From assembly GCA_019509785.1 (NCBI GenBank), contig JAEKLQ010000065.1, forward strand, positions 1 to 52,528: a stretch of 52,528 nt of DNA, written 5' to 3'. The notes under the pieces were generated by a model, which searched no databases, was not told the origin of the DNA, and worked only from the letters and a program-made list of their open reading frames with translations. Shown in pieces: positions 34,220 through 42,162 of this stretch (within the stretch, counting starts at the first letter, position 1; each line of letters starts with the position of its first letter). The stretch comes from Fibrobacterota bacterium (lineage in GTDB: Bacteria; Fibrobacterota; Fibrobacteria; UBA11236). The translations under genes and the position numbers were made by a program.

Positions 34220-34435
34220 ATGGAATCCAAACCTTCCCTCTCCGTCTCCCCATCCAGCCGCGGCGATACGTCCCGGCCCGGACTACCCGCCGACTGGCAA
34301 CCCTCTTCCGGCATCGTGGACCGCATGCTCGCGTATCGCGAATGGTGGAACATCCCCGAAGGCGTCGCCGGGCGCGGCGCGGCCCGAACGGGCGCGTCGA
34401 AGAACCGGATTCGCCCCCAAGACCGCGCCGGCTAA
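34220..34435 (+). CDS. Possible small hypothetical protein
   Basis: 71 residues from ATG 34220, or 84 from 34181. A Ser/Pro/Arg-rich half is followed by IVDRMLAYREWWNIPEG, which looks protein-like, then a basic tail. There is no good SD and no known family. It is divergent from the GGDEF gene. Low confidence that it is translated. Confidence 0.3.
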   Translation: MESKPSLSVSPSSRGDTSRPGLPADWQPSSGIVDRMLAYREWWNIPEGVAGRGAARTGASKNRIRPQDRAG

Positions 34436-34479
34436 GAGCCGGGGCGTGGAATCGGATCCGGCCCGCCGGATCCCCGACC

Positions 34480-34824
34480 TTACGCCGCCGAGCGCATCGG
34501 CCCCAGGATCCCCATCAGCTTCTTGGACCAGATGAACATCTCGGTCCAAACCGATATGCAGGCATCGCGATAGAATGCCTCCCCGATGCTTTGCTTGAAA
34601 TTCCCGTACCTCACCTCCTGGGTTTCCTTGGCCAGCCACCTGACGACGGCGTCCCGATCCACCGCGGCGCGATAGCGATAATCGCTTTCCGGCGTTTCCC
34701 GCACTAGGGCGCCGGGGAAGGCCGCATCGATATGGCCGGGAAAGCGAGCCCGCGCCCAGAGCATCCCCGTATCCCCCGGATATTCCACGATGGACAAAAA
34801 GGCCTTATTGGTAAACACCCACAT
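34480..34824 (-). CDS. Hypothetical protein, 114 residues
   Basis: The ATG at 34822-34824 follows a strong GGGAGGATAGG site; the ~58 residues of open frame upstream are Arg-rich and non-coding in character. Recognisable pieces are MWVFTNKAFLSIVEY, LWARARFPGHIDAAFPG, a DYRYRAAVDRDAVVRWLAK segment and a Trp-rich C-terminus (VWTEMFIWSKKLMGIL). The start resembles small proteins of unknown function described in diverse bacteria with a FxSIVE core. No operon partner. Confidence 0.75.
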   Translation of the reverse strand: MWVFTNKAFLSIVEYPGDTGMLWARARFPGHIDAAFPGALVRETPESDYRYRAAVDRDAVVRWLAKETQEVRYGNFKQSIGEAFYRDACISVWTEMFIWSKKLMGILGPMRSAA

Positions 34825-35011
34825 CCTATCCTCCCGCGTTCCATTCTGTTTCCGGCTCCCATGCTTGCGGCGTCGCCGCGCCCGGGACCGATGCAAAGAT
34901 ACCCCTCTCCGCGGGTCAGGTTTTGTCCCACGGCAAGGTAACTTGCGCGTTACCCACGGGGAAGAAAGACGATTAAAACGCGGGCGACCGCAGCGCAACG
35001 GGGGGCGTTAA

Positions 35012-35035
35012 ATGACAATCGCACCGAATTGTCAT
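35012..35035. promoter_or_regulatory. Perfect dyad upstream of the amt promoter (candidate operator)
   Basis: ATGACAAT and ATTGTCAT are exact 8-base reverse complements separated by 8 bases. The centre lies ~70 bases upstream of the predicted transcription start, a usual place for an activator. The AT-rich arms do not look like a terminator stem and no T-run follows. Confidence 0.55.
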
Positions 35036-35057
35036 CTTATTGAAGCGCGTTCGGGAA

Positions 35058-35087
35058 TTGCCAAACCAATCCGGAAAAAATTATTAT
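35058..35087 (+). promoter_or_regulatory. Sigma-70-type promoter of the amt-kinase operon
   Basis: TTGCCA (35058-35063) and TATTAT (35082-35087), each one base from consensus, are 18 bases apart. Transcription would begin near 35094, leaving a ~68-base leader that includes the second dyad. No -24/-12 site is seen, so NtrC/sigma-54 control, common for amt genes, is not supported. Confidence 0.6.
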
Positions 35088-35097
35088 CTGCGCGAGC

Positions 35098-35131
35098 TGC
35101 GATCGTAAAGCCAAGGTAGGCGGCGATCGCA
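35098..35131. promoter_or_regulatory. Second dyad in the amt leader
   Basis: TGCGATCG (35098-35105) and CGATCGCA (35124-35131) are perfect inverted copies around an 18-base centre that includes AAAGCC and GGTAGG. Falling just downstream of the predicted transcription start, it could be a repressor site or an RNA hairpin in the leader. Confidence 0.45.
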
Positions 35132-35161
35132 TCCATGGCGATTTTCAACACGTGAGGGACG

Positions 35162-36853
35162 ATGGATCTTCAGACCCAAATCGGATATCTTTGGCTGTCC
35201 ATCTGCACCGGCTTGGTGTTCTTCATGCAAGCCGGGTTCGCCTGCCTGGAGGCCGGATCGGTCCGCTCCAAGAATAGCGTCAACGTGGCCTTGAAGAACG
35301 TGGTCACCTTCATCGTCGCGGCGGCCGGCTATTACGTGATCGGATACGCCTTGCATTTCGGGAAGCCCTGGATCGCCGGTTTCGCGGGCATGCCCGTGCC
35401 CATGCTCCGTAACGTTTCCGACGAAGGGTACTTCACCTTCCTTTATCAACTCGTCTTCTGCACCACCGCCGCCACCATCGTTTCCGGCGCGGTCGCCGAG
35501 CGCATGCGCTTCCTCCCCTACATCATCGGCACCTTGGTGGTCGGCGTCTTCATCTATCCCGTTTTCGGACATTGGGCCTGGAATGATGCGGGATGGCTGC
35601 ATACCCTGGGCTACCACGATTTCGCCGGCTCTTCTGTGGTGCACATGTGCGGCGGCTTCATCGCCCTTTCCGGCATCGTCAAGATCGGGACCCGCAAGGG
35701 CCGCTTCGGCGCGGACGGCCAGGTGAACGAGATCCACGCTTCAGACGTGCCCATGGTGGCCTTGGGCGTATTCATCCTTTATTTCGGTTGGATCGGTTTC
35801 AACGGCGGATCGGCGCCCTTCGGCCCCAAAACTGCGTCCATCGTCCTCAACACCTTCCTGGGCGGCATCTTCGGAGGCATTACCTGCTTGCTGGTCGGCT
35901 GGGCCCTCAAGGGGATTTCCGGCGCCGCCACCCAGATGAACGGCATCCTGGCCGGGTTGGTGGCCATCACCGCTTCGGCGGATATCGTGACCGCGCCTTC
36001 GGCCTGCATCATCGGTTGCATCGGCGGCCTGGCGTATCTTCTCGCCGATGAGCTGCTGGTCCGCATGCGCCTGGACGATGCCGTAAGCGCGGTGCCCGTG
36101 CACGGAGCGGCCGGCCTTTCCGGCATCCTCAGCGCGGGGATCTTCTCGACCCATGCGCACCTGGAATCGGTATCCGCCCTGGTGGGACATCCCGTCACCC
36201 GCGGCGGCCTGATCCGGATCCAGACCCTCGGCGCCCTGGTCTGCGCCCTGTGGGCCTTCCTGGTCGGCTTCATCATCTGGTCCATCATCGATCGTATCTC
36301 CCGGCTCCGCGTCACCGAGGACGAAGAGTTGGTGGGTCTCAATTATTCCGAGCACAAGGTGCGCAGCCCCAGCGACGAAGTGGTGGCTTACGTGCTGGCC
36401 CGCGCGGCGGGACGCGAAGTCGAACGCCCTTACGATTTGGAAGGGGGCGAATTCGCGCGCATCGTGGCCGCCGCGCAGGGATGGGCCGATGGCTTGGCGA
36501 AAGAACGGGACGAATTGGAAAGGGCGCGCGCCAGCCTGGGCCAGGACGCCGATCGCCTCTATGAGATCATCCGCCGTTGCGAAGAGGAGAATCGCCTGCA
36601 ATCCAAGCGGCTGGAAGCCATCGCGCACAAGGTCCAGATGGTGGACGGCGAATTGCGCCGACGCGAGGGCACGCCGGGCGCCATCACCCCGTTGGCCGCG
36701 GAAGTCATGACGGGCGTGCGCGAGAAGCTGGCCGAGATGCAGGCCGGGGGCCGAAACGTCTCCTTCTATTGGGAGCAATTGCGCGGGTTGGGATCGGCCC
36801 TGTTCTCGAATACGCGCTCCCTGGAGCGGCCCACCGCGGAGGCAAGGGCATGA
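35162..36853 (+). CDS. amt: Ammonium transporter with long cytoplasmic coiled-coil extension
   Basis: 563 residues. The Amt core (~1-380) has about eleven membrane helices and both pore histidines: H161 (SSVVHMCGGFIAL) and H314 (AVPVHGAAGLSGIL). It ends with the family's RVTEDEELVGLNYSEH segment near 383-398. After that come ~165 extra residues: a helical part (DEVVAYVLARAAGREVE), a coiled coil (~445-500, ERDELERARASLGQDADRL) and a terminal helix pair. No known enzymatic output domain is visible. The gene overlaps the Ser/Thr kinase by ATGA, which suggests that the tail senses or relays ammonium status to the kinase. Confidence 0.92.
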   Translation: MDLQTQIGYLWLSICTGLVFFMQAGFACLEAGSVRSKNSVNVALKNVVTFIVAAAGYYVIGYALHFGKPWIAGFAGMPVPMLRNVSDEGYFTFLYQLVFCTTAATIVSGAVAERMRFLPYIIGTLVVGVFIYPVFGHWAWNDAGWLHTLGYHDFAGSSVVHMCGGFIALSGIVKIGTRKGRFGADGQVNEIHASDVPMVALGVFILYFGWIGFNGGSAPFGPKTASIVLNTFLGGIFGGITCLLVGWALKGISGAATQMNGILAGLVAITASADIVTAPSACIIGCIGGLAYLLADELLVRMRLDDAVSAVPVHGAAGLSGILSAGIFSTHAHLESVSALVGHPVTRGGLIRIQTLGALVCALWAFLVGFIIWSIIDRISRLRVTEDEELVGLNYSEHKVRSPSDEVVAYVLARAAGREVERPYDLEGGEFARIVAAAQGWADGLAKERDELERARASLGQDADRLYEIIRRCEEENRLQSKRLEAIAHKVQMVDGELRRREGTPGAITPLAAEVMTGVREKLAEMQAGGRNVSFYWEQLRGLGSALFSNTRSLERPTAEARA

Positions 36854-37935
36854 TCTTCGCCACCGGCAAGGTCCTGGGGCATTGCCATATCGAATCCCTC
36901 ATCGGCGAAGGCTCGTCGGCCTGGGTGTATAAAGCTTCCCACCAGACCTTGGGGATCCCGGTGGCGGTGAAGGTGCTCAAGCCCGCCCCCCAGGATTCCC
37001 TGGCTTCCCACCTGACCACCTATCGCGATCGGTTCCGCCGCGAGGCGCAACTGGCCGCTCGCATCAACCACGAAGGCATCGTGCGCGTGCTCGACTTCGG
37101 CGAGGAAATGGGCAACCTTTACCTCGTCATGGAATTCGTGAACGGCCATACCCTGTCGGAATACCTGCGTAAGGGCGGGCCGATGACGGAGGAGATGGCC
37201 CTCAGGGTCACGGCCTGGTTGGCCACGGCCTTGCACGCGGCGCATACCCAAAACATCGTCCATCGGGACGTGAAGCCCGGCAATATCCTCATCACCAAGG
37301 ACGGCTGGCTCAAGCTTTCGGACCTGGGGCTGGCCAAGGACATGGGGGTGCGCGAGCTGACCAACCTGGATACCGTGCTGGGGACGCCGTATTACATGGC
37401 TCCGGAGTCCCTAAAGCCCGGCCACGAGGTAGGCCCCCCTGCCGATCTCTATTCCCTCGGGATCATCCTGTTCGAAATGCTTACCGGCCGGCCGCCCTTT
37501 TCCGGCACCCTCAGCCAGGTCATCTCCGGCCATCTGCATGCCGAGCCATCCTATGTGGCCATGGTGGGCAGCGCCCGGGCCCCTCTCCCCGAAGGAACGG
37601 TCAAGCTGCTGAAGGCCCTTCTGGCCAAGGATCCCGCCATAAGGCCGCGTACCGGGCGGGAGGTGTCCGAACTCTGCCAAGTGCGTTTGCAGGGGGTGCA
37701 ATCCGGCTCGGCTTTCAACGCGGGCACCGAAGCGCCCCGGGAAGCGCGGCATCTGGCCGACTCCAGCACCTTCCAGCGCCTGGGGCAATTCATGGAACGC
37801 AACCTGGGCTCCAGCGTCAGCGAATACCAAGGGCGCCAGGTCATGCACACCACCGGGCGCGAGCGGATCTTGATCTGGATCCTGGCGGCCGTATTCCTGG
37901 GAGGGGCCCTTGCGGCCTACGTGGCCTCGCGGTGA
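36850..37935 (+). CDS. Tail-anchored Hanks-type Ser/Thr protein kinase
   Basis: 361 residues. The kinase domain (~10-270) has IGEGSSAWVYKA, K41 (VAVKVLK), E65 region (RREAQLA), HRD with D140, K142 and N145 (VHRDVKPGNILI), DLG at 158-160 instead of DFG, GTPYYMAPE and DLYSLGIILFEMLTGRPPF. All catalytic residues are present, so it should be active. A ~60-residue linker follows, then one C-terminal membrane helix (~341-359, LIWILAAVFLGGALAAYVA) with only two residues outside. No PASTA or other sensor is present, so any input must come from a partner, plausibly the transporter encoded upstream. Confidence 0.93.
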   Translation: MIFATGKVLGHCHIESLIGEGSSAWVYKASHQTLGIPVAVKVLKPAPQDSLASHLTTYRDRFRREAQLAARINHEGIVRVLDFGEEMGNLYLVMEFVNGHTLSEYLRKGGPMTEEMALRVTAWLATALHAAHTQNIVHRDVKPGNILITKDGWLKLSDLGLAKDMGVRELTNLDTVLGTPYYMAPESLKPGHEVGPPADLYSLGIILFEMLTGRPPFSGTLSQVISGHLHAEPSYVAMVGSARAPLPEGTVKLLKALLAKDPAIRPRTGREVSELCQVRLQGVQSGSAFNAGTEAPREARHLADSSTFQRLGQFMERNLGSSVSEYQGRQVMHTTGRERILIWILAAVFLGGALAAYVASR

Positions 37936-37984
37936 AGCGGACCGCTTCCCGCGCTGATGCCGCGTAGGAAAGGGCGGCGCTTTC

Positions 37985-38971
37985 TCACGCGGCGGCGGCC
38001 AGGCCCTGTACGGCCTGCAACGCCCCGTCGAGGACTTCCAAGCCCGCTCCCGGCTTGCAGGCGTTTTCGCTGAGATACCTCCGCCAAGCCCGTCCGCCGC
38101 GCACCCCTTGGAATAGCCCCAGGATATGCCGGGTCACGGAGTGCAGCCTTTGCCCCCGGGAGAGCTCGGAGGCGACGTAGGGCCGGAACGCCTCCACGAT
38201 ATCCACCCGCGAAGGAATCGCCCCGGTCTCGCCGAACCAGCGGCCATCCGCTTGCGCCAGCAGGTAGGGATTTTCGTACGCGGCCCGTCCCAACATGACG
38301 CCGGGGAATTCGGCCAGATGCCCGTCCACCTGCTCCGCCGTCACGATGCCGCCGTTGAGGACGAATTCCAAGGCGGGGAAGTCGGACTGGAGCTGGCGTA
38401 CCACATCGTAGCGCAAGGGCGGGACTTCGCGATTTTCCTTCGGGCTCAAGCCTTGCAGCCAGGCCTTGCGCGCATGCATGATGAAGGTCGAGCATCCGGC
38501 CTCGGCTACCGTACCGATGAAATGGACCAACTCGGCATAGGAATCCTTCTCGTCTATGCCGATGCGCGTCTTGACCGTGACCGGCACCGCGACCGCGTCG
38601 CGCATGGCCCGCACGCCTTGCGCGACCAGGGCGGGCTCGGCCATCAGGCATGCCCCGAAGCGGCCCTCTTGGACCTTGTCGCTCGGGCAGCCCACGTTCA
38701 AATTGATCTCATCGTAGCCGAAGCGTTCCCCGATGCGCGCGCAGGCCGCCAGATCCTTCGGGTCGCTGCCGCCCAATTGCAGGGCCACGGGATGCTCGGC
38801 CGGATCGAAAACCAAAAGGCGTTCCGCCTTCCCGTGCATGATGGCCGCGCTGGTGACCATCTCGGTATAGAGCCGCGCATGCCGCGTGATGAGGCGCAGG
38901 AAGAACCGGCAATGCCGATCCGTCCACTCCATCATGGGGGCGATGCACAGGCGGTGAGGGGAAGGCTGCAT
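37985..38971 (-). CDS. dusA: tRNA-dihydrouridine(20/20a) synthase DusA
   Basis: 328 residues from the ATG at 38969-38971. The FMN-dependent Dus motifs are clear: CIAPMMEWTDRHCRFFLR at the N-terminus, LNVGCPSDKVQEGRFGACLM with the catalytic Cys, TVKTRIGIDEKDSY, FIMHARKAWLQGLSPKENRE (DusA-type), and FVLNGGIVTAEQV then VMLGRAAYENP. The C-terminal helical tRNA-binding domain is complete. It reduces specific uridines in the tRNA D-loop. The MFS gene ends 19 bases upstream on the same strand, so they may be co-transcribed. Confidence 0.93.
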   Translation of the reverse strand: MQPSPHRLCIAPMMEWTDRHCRFFLRLITRHARLYTEMVTSAAIMHGKAERLLVFDPAEHPVALQLGGSDPKDLAACARIGERFGYDEINLNVGCPSDKVQEGRFGACLMAEPALVAQGVRAMRDAVAVPVTVKTRIGIDEKDSYAELVHFIGTVAEAGCSTFIMHARKAWLQGLSPKENREVPPLRYDVVRQLQSDFPALEFVLNGGIVTAEQVDGHLAEFPGVMLGRAAYENPYLLAQADGRWFGETGAIPSRVDIVEAFRPYVASELSRGQRLHSVTRHILGLFQGVRGGRAWRRYLSENACKPGAGLEVLDGALQAVQGLAAAA

Positions 38972-38990
38972 GTCTAAGGATCTAAGAATT

Positions 38991-40226
38991 TTAAACGGCG
39001 GAGCGCAGCCGCCAGGCCAAGGCGAGGCTCGCCAGCACGCATCCCGCCCCAATCAATCCAACCGTCCCATAATGCTCTAAACGATGTTCGGCGCCTTCCA
39101 CGATAATGGCGCCCCCCAGCAAGGAGGCCAGTCCCGAAGCGAATTGCTGGATCGCCGAATTGAGGCTCATGAAGCCGCCACGGTAACGCCCCGCCACGCT
39201 GTTGGTGATCATGGCCATCCCAGGGATGAAACGGCCCGAAGAGAAGACCATAAAACACGTGGTGACGATAAGGGCGGCCCAGACCGGAACCCGGGGCAAG
39301 CGAGTCAGGACCAGGATAGGCGCCATGCAAAGCAGGCTCACGACGAGGAATACGCGCAGCAGCCCAATCCGATCGGAGACGCGGCCCAGCCACCGCGAGG
39401 AGAAGAAGGTCGCCAATCCGCCGAACAGGTAGATGAGCGGCAATTGCTCGTTGGTAAGGCCGACGTTGTCCACCAGGGATGGGCTGATGTACGGGATGAC
39501 CATGAATCCCGCCATGGTCATGGTGATGGTGAGGCCGAAGGCCAGCCAATGATTGCCGCCCCGCAAGATGGCCTTCATCTCCGTCCAAGGGCTGTCCTTT
39601 TCCCGCGAGAGATGATCGCGCACCGGCGGCAGTACCTTCGCCGCCAATATCAGGATGACCGCGCTCAATCCGGCCAGCATGAAGAAGGGCGCATGCCAAC
39701 CCAGGCGGTTGGCCAGGAACAGGCCCAGCGGAACGCCGGCGATGGAAGCCAGGGAAAAGGCCGAGAAGAGCGTGCCCATCGCAGCCCCGCGCCGATTGGG
39801 CGGAATCGCATCGCCGATCACCGCCAGGATGGTGGCGCCGGATATCCCGCCGAAACCCCCGGCCAGGAAGCGCGCGGCCACCATGGCGTAATAGTTCGGT
39901 GCCACCGCGCACAACAAGGTGCCGATGGCGAAGCCGCCGTAGAGCCAGAGCAATGCCCGCTTGCGATCGAAGCGATCGAGGAACCAGGCGGCGATGAGGC
40001 CGAACAAGGCCGCGCTGAAGGTGTAGGTGGATACGATGAACCCGAACTGCGCCGGCGTAATGGCGAAGATGCCCATCAACCGGGGCCCCATGGGCATCAC
40101 GATCATGAAATCCAGGATATGCGTGAATTGGATCGCGGCAAGTACGTAAAGGAGGAACCTTTCCTCTCGGGCGGGCAAGGGAAACGCCCGTCCGGCGGCC
40201 CTTTTCTCGGCTTGGGCTTGAATCAA
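38991..40226 (-). CDS. MFS transporter (drug/sugar efflux type)
   Basis: 411 residues starting at a TTG that follows AGGAGGATTT, which decides the start. About twelve membrane helices are predicted. Motif A-like loops are AAWFLDRFDRKRALLW after helix 2 and SSRWLGRVSDRIGLLRVF after helix 8. IPPNRRGAAMGTLFSAFS fits the loop before helix 5. It belongs with arabinose-efflux/AraJ-like MFS exporters; the substrate is unknown. It is divergent from the PorT-like gene, with a 9-bp hairpin in the shared upstream region. Confidence 0.9.
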   Translation of the reverse strand: MIQAQAEKRAAGRAFPLPAREERFLLYVLAAIQFTHILDFMIVMPMGPRLMGIFAITPAQFGFIVSTYTFSAALFGLIAAWFLDRFDRKRALLWLYGGFAIGTLLCAVAPNYYAMVAARFLAGGFGGISGATILAVIGDAIPPNRRGAAMGTLFSAFSLASIAGVPLGLFLANRLGWHAPFFMLAGLSAVILILAAKVLPPVRDHLSREKDSPWTEMKAILRGGNHWLAFGLTITMTMAGFMVIPYISPSLVDNVGLTNEQLPLIYLFGGLATFFSSRWLGRVSDRIGLLRVFLVVSLLCMAPILVLTRLPRVPVWAALIVTTCFMVFSSGRFIPGMAMITNSVAGRYRGGFMSLNSAIQQFASGLASLLGGAIIVEGAEHRLEHYGTVGLIGAGCVLASLALAWRLRSAV

Positions 40227-40273
40227 AAATCCTCCTGGCGTCCGGACCCATACTAACTATTTTCGGGGCAGGG

Positions 40274-40296
40274 TTCATCCCGACGCGCGGGATGAA
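40274..40296. promoter_or_regulatory. Perfect dyad between divergent MFS and porin-like genes
   Basis: TTCATCCCG (40274-40282) and CGGGATGAA (40288-40296) are exact inverted repeats around a 5-base centre. It lies 48 bases from the MFS start and 59 from the barrel gene start, so it could be an operator serving both, or a leader hairpin. Confidence 0.5.
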
Positions 40297-40354
40297 ATCC
40301 CTTCCCGGCCCCGTTCCATAGGGACCGGAACAAGATCGAAATGAAGGAGAATGA

Positions 40355-40987
40355 ATGCTTTCCAACCGGATACCGTACTCTCTGCTGTTGTCCGCCGCCT
40401 GCTTGGCCGCGCCCGTTGCCGTGCACGCCCTGTCTTTCGGGGCGGGCCCCATCGCCGGCGTCGAATTCGCGAATGCCAGCGTCGATAACCACAGCAAGAC
40501 CGACGGGCTTACGGGCCTGGCCATCGGCCTGCGCACCGAATTCGGCGTGACCAAGCCCTTCAGCCTTCTGGTCGAGCCTACCTACGTCCAGAAAGGGGCC
40601 AGCTTCGGCGCCTTCGGCAACATCACCAGCGCCGAGGGGGACTTGGACTATCTGGAAATCCCCGTGCTGGTGAAAGCCAAATTCGGCGCCTTAAAGGCCC
40701 ATGCCTACGCCATCGCCGGCCCCAGCTTCGGGATCAACCTGAAGACGAAAGGCAGCCTGGGCGACTTCACCAGCGATTTCAAGGACCAGGCGGCCAACCT
40801 CGCCATTTCCGGGGATATCGGCGTGGGAGCCGGCTTTCAGCTGCAACACTACGTTTACCTCACCGGCGATGTCCGCTATTCCCACGGCTTCACCAACGCC
40901 CTGGATAAATCGGTGGGCGACATCAGCTCCTGGTATTCCCGGGACATCCGCCTGGTCGCGGGCATCCTCATCCATCTAACCGAGTAG
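40355..40987 (+). CDS. PorT-like outer-membrane beta-barrel protein
   Basis: 210 residues, AAGGAG seven bases before ATG. A signal peptide (~1-25, LLLSAACLAAPVAVHA) is followed by alternating amphipathic strands typical of the OMP_b-brl_2 (PorT) family: GPIAGVEFANASVD, GLAIGLRTEFGVTKPFSLLV, LDYLEIPVLVKAKFG, HAYAIAGPSFGINLK, YVYLTGDVRYSHGF, and a final RLVAGILIHLTE strand. Such small barrels are common in FCB bacteria. The role here is unknown. The stop codon lies inside a 10-bp hairpin. Confidence 0.88.
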   Translation: MLSNRIPYSLLLSAACLAAPVAVHALSFGAGPIAGVEFANASVDNHSKTDGLTGLAIGLRTEFGVTKPFSLLVEPTYVQKGASFGAFGNITSAEGDLDYLEIPVLVKAKFGALKAHAYAIAGPSFGINLKTKGSLGDFTSDFKDQAANLAISGDIGVGAGFQLQHYVYLTGDVRYSHGFTNALDKSVGDISSWYSRDIRLVAGILIHLTE

Positions 40988-41003
40988 ATAATCATCTACT
41001 CGG
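40980..41003. terminator. Hairpin between convergent barrel and YceI genes
   Basis: A perfect 10-bp stem (CCGAGTAGAT/ATCTACTCGG) with an AATC loop contains the barrel gene's stop and lies 10 bases from the YceI stop. It probably serves both genes, although neither side has a strong T-run. Confidence 0.6.
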
Positions 41004-41012
41004 TCGGATAAT

Positions 41013-41672
41013 TCACTTGGCCGGGGCTTTCGCGGGCTTCGCTTCCATCTTGCCCGCCTTCTGCGCGTCGGGGGCGAGCTTGCGGACGCCTTCGAAGGCC
41101 AGGTTCAATTCCACCTCGGGGCCGACCACCAGGCCGCCCGCCTCCACGGTCTTACTCCACTTCAGGCCGTAGTCGAAGCGGTTGATCTTGCCGTTGGCGG
41201 CGAATGCCGCGCGTTCATTGCCCCAGCCATCATTGATGATCCCGCCGCCCTTGATCTTGAGCGCAACGTCCTTCGTTGTCCCGCGGATGGTCAGGTCCCC
41301 GATGAGCGTGCAGGTGGAGTCCTTCTCGTTGATGTCGCGCACTTCCTTGGATACGAATTTCATTTCCGGAAAATGCGCTGCGTCGAAGAACTCGTCGCTC
41401 TTGAGATGCGCGTCGCGCTTGGGGTTGCCGGTGCTGATGCTGTTCACGTCGATGGTCAGGGTTCCGGTGGTCGCCTTCACGTTCTTGGGATCGATGGTAA
41501 ACGAGCCGCCGAACTTCTCGAACTTGCCCGTGACGTTGCTGATTCCCATGTGGCGCACCTTGAAGGTGATATCCGTGTGGGCCGTATCCACGTTATAGGT
41601 CTCGGCCGCGGCCGCGGCCAATCCCATGCACGCTACGATTGCGAAAGCGGGAACTCTGAGCATCTTGAACAT
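41013..41672 (-). CDS. YceI family periplasmic protein
   Basis: 219 residues. A signal peptide (~1-23, cut near AAAA before ETYNVD) is followed by the lipocalin-like YceI domain: YNVDTAHTDITFKVRHMG, FEKFGGSFTIDP, RDAHLKSDEFFDAAHFPEM, and LTIRGTTKDVALKI. Members bind isoprenoid or other amphiphilic ligands in the periplasm. The last ~25 residues (Lys/Ala/Pro-rich) extend beyond the usual domain. GGAGGTTTC precedes the ATG. It has a strong promoter with an overlapping dyad. Confidence 0.93.
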   Translation of the reverse strand: MFKMLRVPAFAIVACMGLAAAAAETYNVDTAHTDITFKVRHMGISNVTGKFEKFGGSFTIDPKNVKATTGTLTIDVNSISTGNPKRDAHLKSDEFFDAAHFPEMKFVSKEVRDINEKDSTCTLIGDLTIRGTTKDVALKIKGGGIINDGWGNERAAFAANGKINRFDYGLKWSKTVEAGGLVVGPEVELNLAFEGVRKLAPDAQKAGKMEAKPAKAPAK

Positions 41673-41699
41673 GAAACCTCCAGGTTAATTGTGGGCATC

Positions 41700-41728
41700 A
41701 AACTATCCGTTACAACGACCGTTGTCAA
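41700..41728 (-). promoter_or_regulatory. YceI promoter with overlapping operator-like dyad
   Basis: On the minus strand a perfect TTGACA (41723-41728) is 17 bases from TAGTTT (41700-41705). A dyad ACAACG-N2-CGTTGT (41712-41725) overlaps the -35 box and spacer. A protein bound there would block RNA polymerase, so repression with release by a signal is the simplest reading. Confidence 0.65.
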
Positions 41729-41751
41729 GACAATTTAAAACCAATATATGG

Positions 41752-41790
41752 CAAAAAAAGCCAGAAACACCGGTTTTTACCGATGTTTCT
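41752..41790 (-). terminator. Intrinsic terminator after the 61-residue protein gene
   Basis: On the minus strand the stem AGAAACA-x-CGGT/ACCG-x-TGTTTCT (7+4 bp around one mismatch, loop of four) is followed by GGC and seven Ts (41753-41759). It isolates the yceI promoter from the upstream gene. Confidence 0.8.
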
Positions 41791-41838
41791 GACCGGAACT
41801 TCGGATTTAAGAGAACCTAGGTCGGGTTCCGGCCCAGC

Positions 41839-42024
41839 TCAAGCCCGGCCAAAGCGCATGGCCTGCTTAACGCCGTAATAGAATCCCTTTCCCATCCCCT
41901 TCACGTAGCCGATAAAGCCGCCGCCACGCGCGGCGAGTTCTTCCGAAGACATTTGTTTGCGTCCGAAGTAGGAGATGCCGGCCACGAGGCCCAAGCCGGT
42001 CAGGATCTTGGCTGTTTTGCCCAT
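41839..42024 (-). CDS. Small protein with one hydrophobic segment, unknown function
   Basis: 61 residues from the ATG at 42022-42024, which has an excellent GGAGGATAT site; a further ATG at 42039 is less likely. One short hydrophobic stretch (ILTGLGLVAGISYFG) is followed by a polar middle and a Gly/aromatic/basic end (GYVKGMGKGFYYGVKQ). It has its own intrinsic terminator. No family recognised. Confidence 0.7.
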   Translation of the reverse strand: MGKTAKILTGLGLVAGISYFGRKQMSSEELAARGGGFIGYVKGMGKGFYYGVKQAMRFGRA

Positions 42025-42104
42025 ATATCCTCCATGCATAGCGCCTGATGAAGGGGCCGCTGGAGACGGACCGGCATGGATTGGCTTGAAGATCCGCTTC
42101 CATC

Positions 42105-42121
42105 GGCGCCCTGAAGGCGCC
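42105..42121. terminator. Hairpin downstream of the TPR gene
   Basis: GGCGCC repeated around a 5-base CTGAA loop forms a 6-bp stem ~42 bases past the TPR gene stop (minus strand). No T-run, so weak evidence. Confidence 0.3.
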
Positions 42122-42162
42122 TACACATAATTAAAAGCTTGGAGACAGGGGGTACAAGCCCT

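Larger units (their letters stand above)
34825..35161. other. 337-base regulatory gap upstream of amt
   Basis: No coding frame is credible here. The gap holds the divergent start of the 114-residue protein, a perfect dyad at 35012-35035, a sigma-70-like promoter at 35058-35087 and a second perfect dyad at 35098-35131, the last two listed separately. AT-rich patches (35071-35088) stand out from the GC-rich surroundings. Confidence 0.6.

Noticed and set aside
35098-35131. Class I c-di-GMP riboswitch in the amt leader
   Set aside because: AAAGCC and GGTAGG pieces recall one arm of that aptamer, but the other half (GGGCAAACC-type arm and GAAA tetraloop) is missing and the element is too short.
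36577-36849. Longer start for the Ser/Thr kinase (extra 91 codons)
   Set aside because: That part is a shadow of the amt coding frame; the kinase domain begins just after ATG 36850, which overlaps the amt stop in the usual coupled way.
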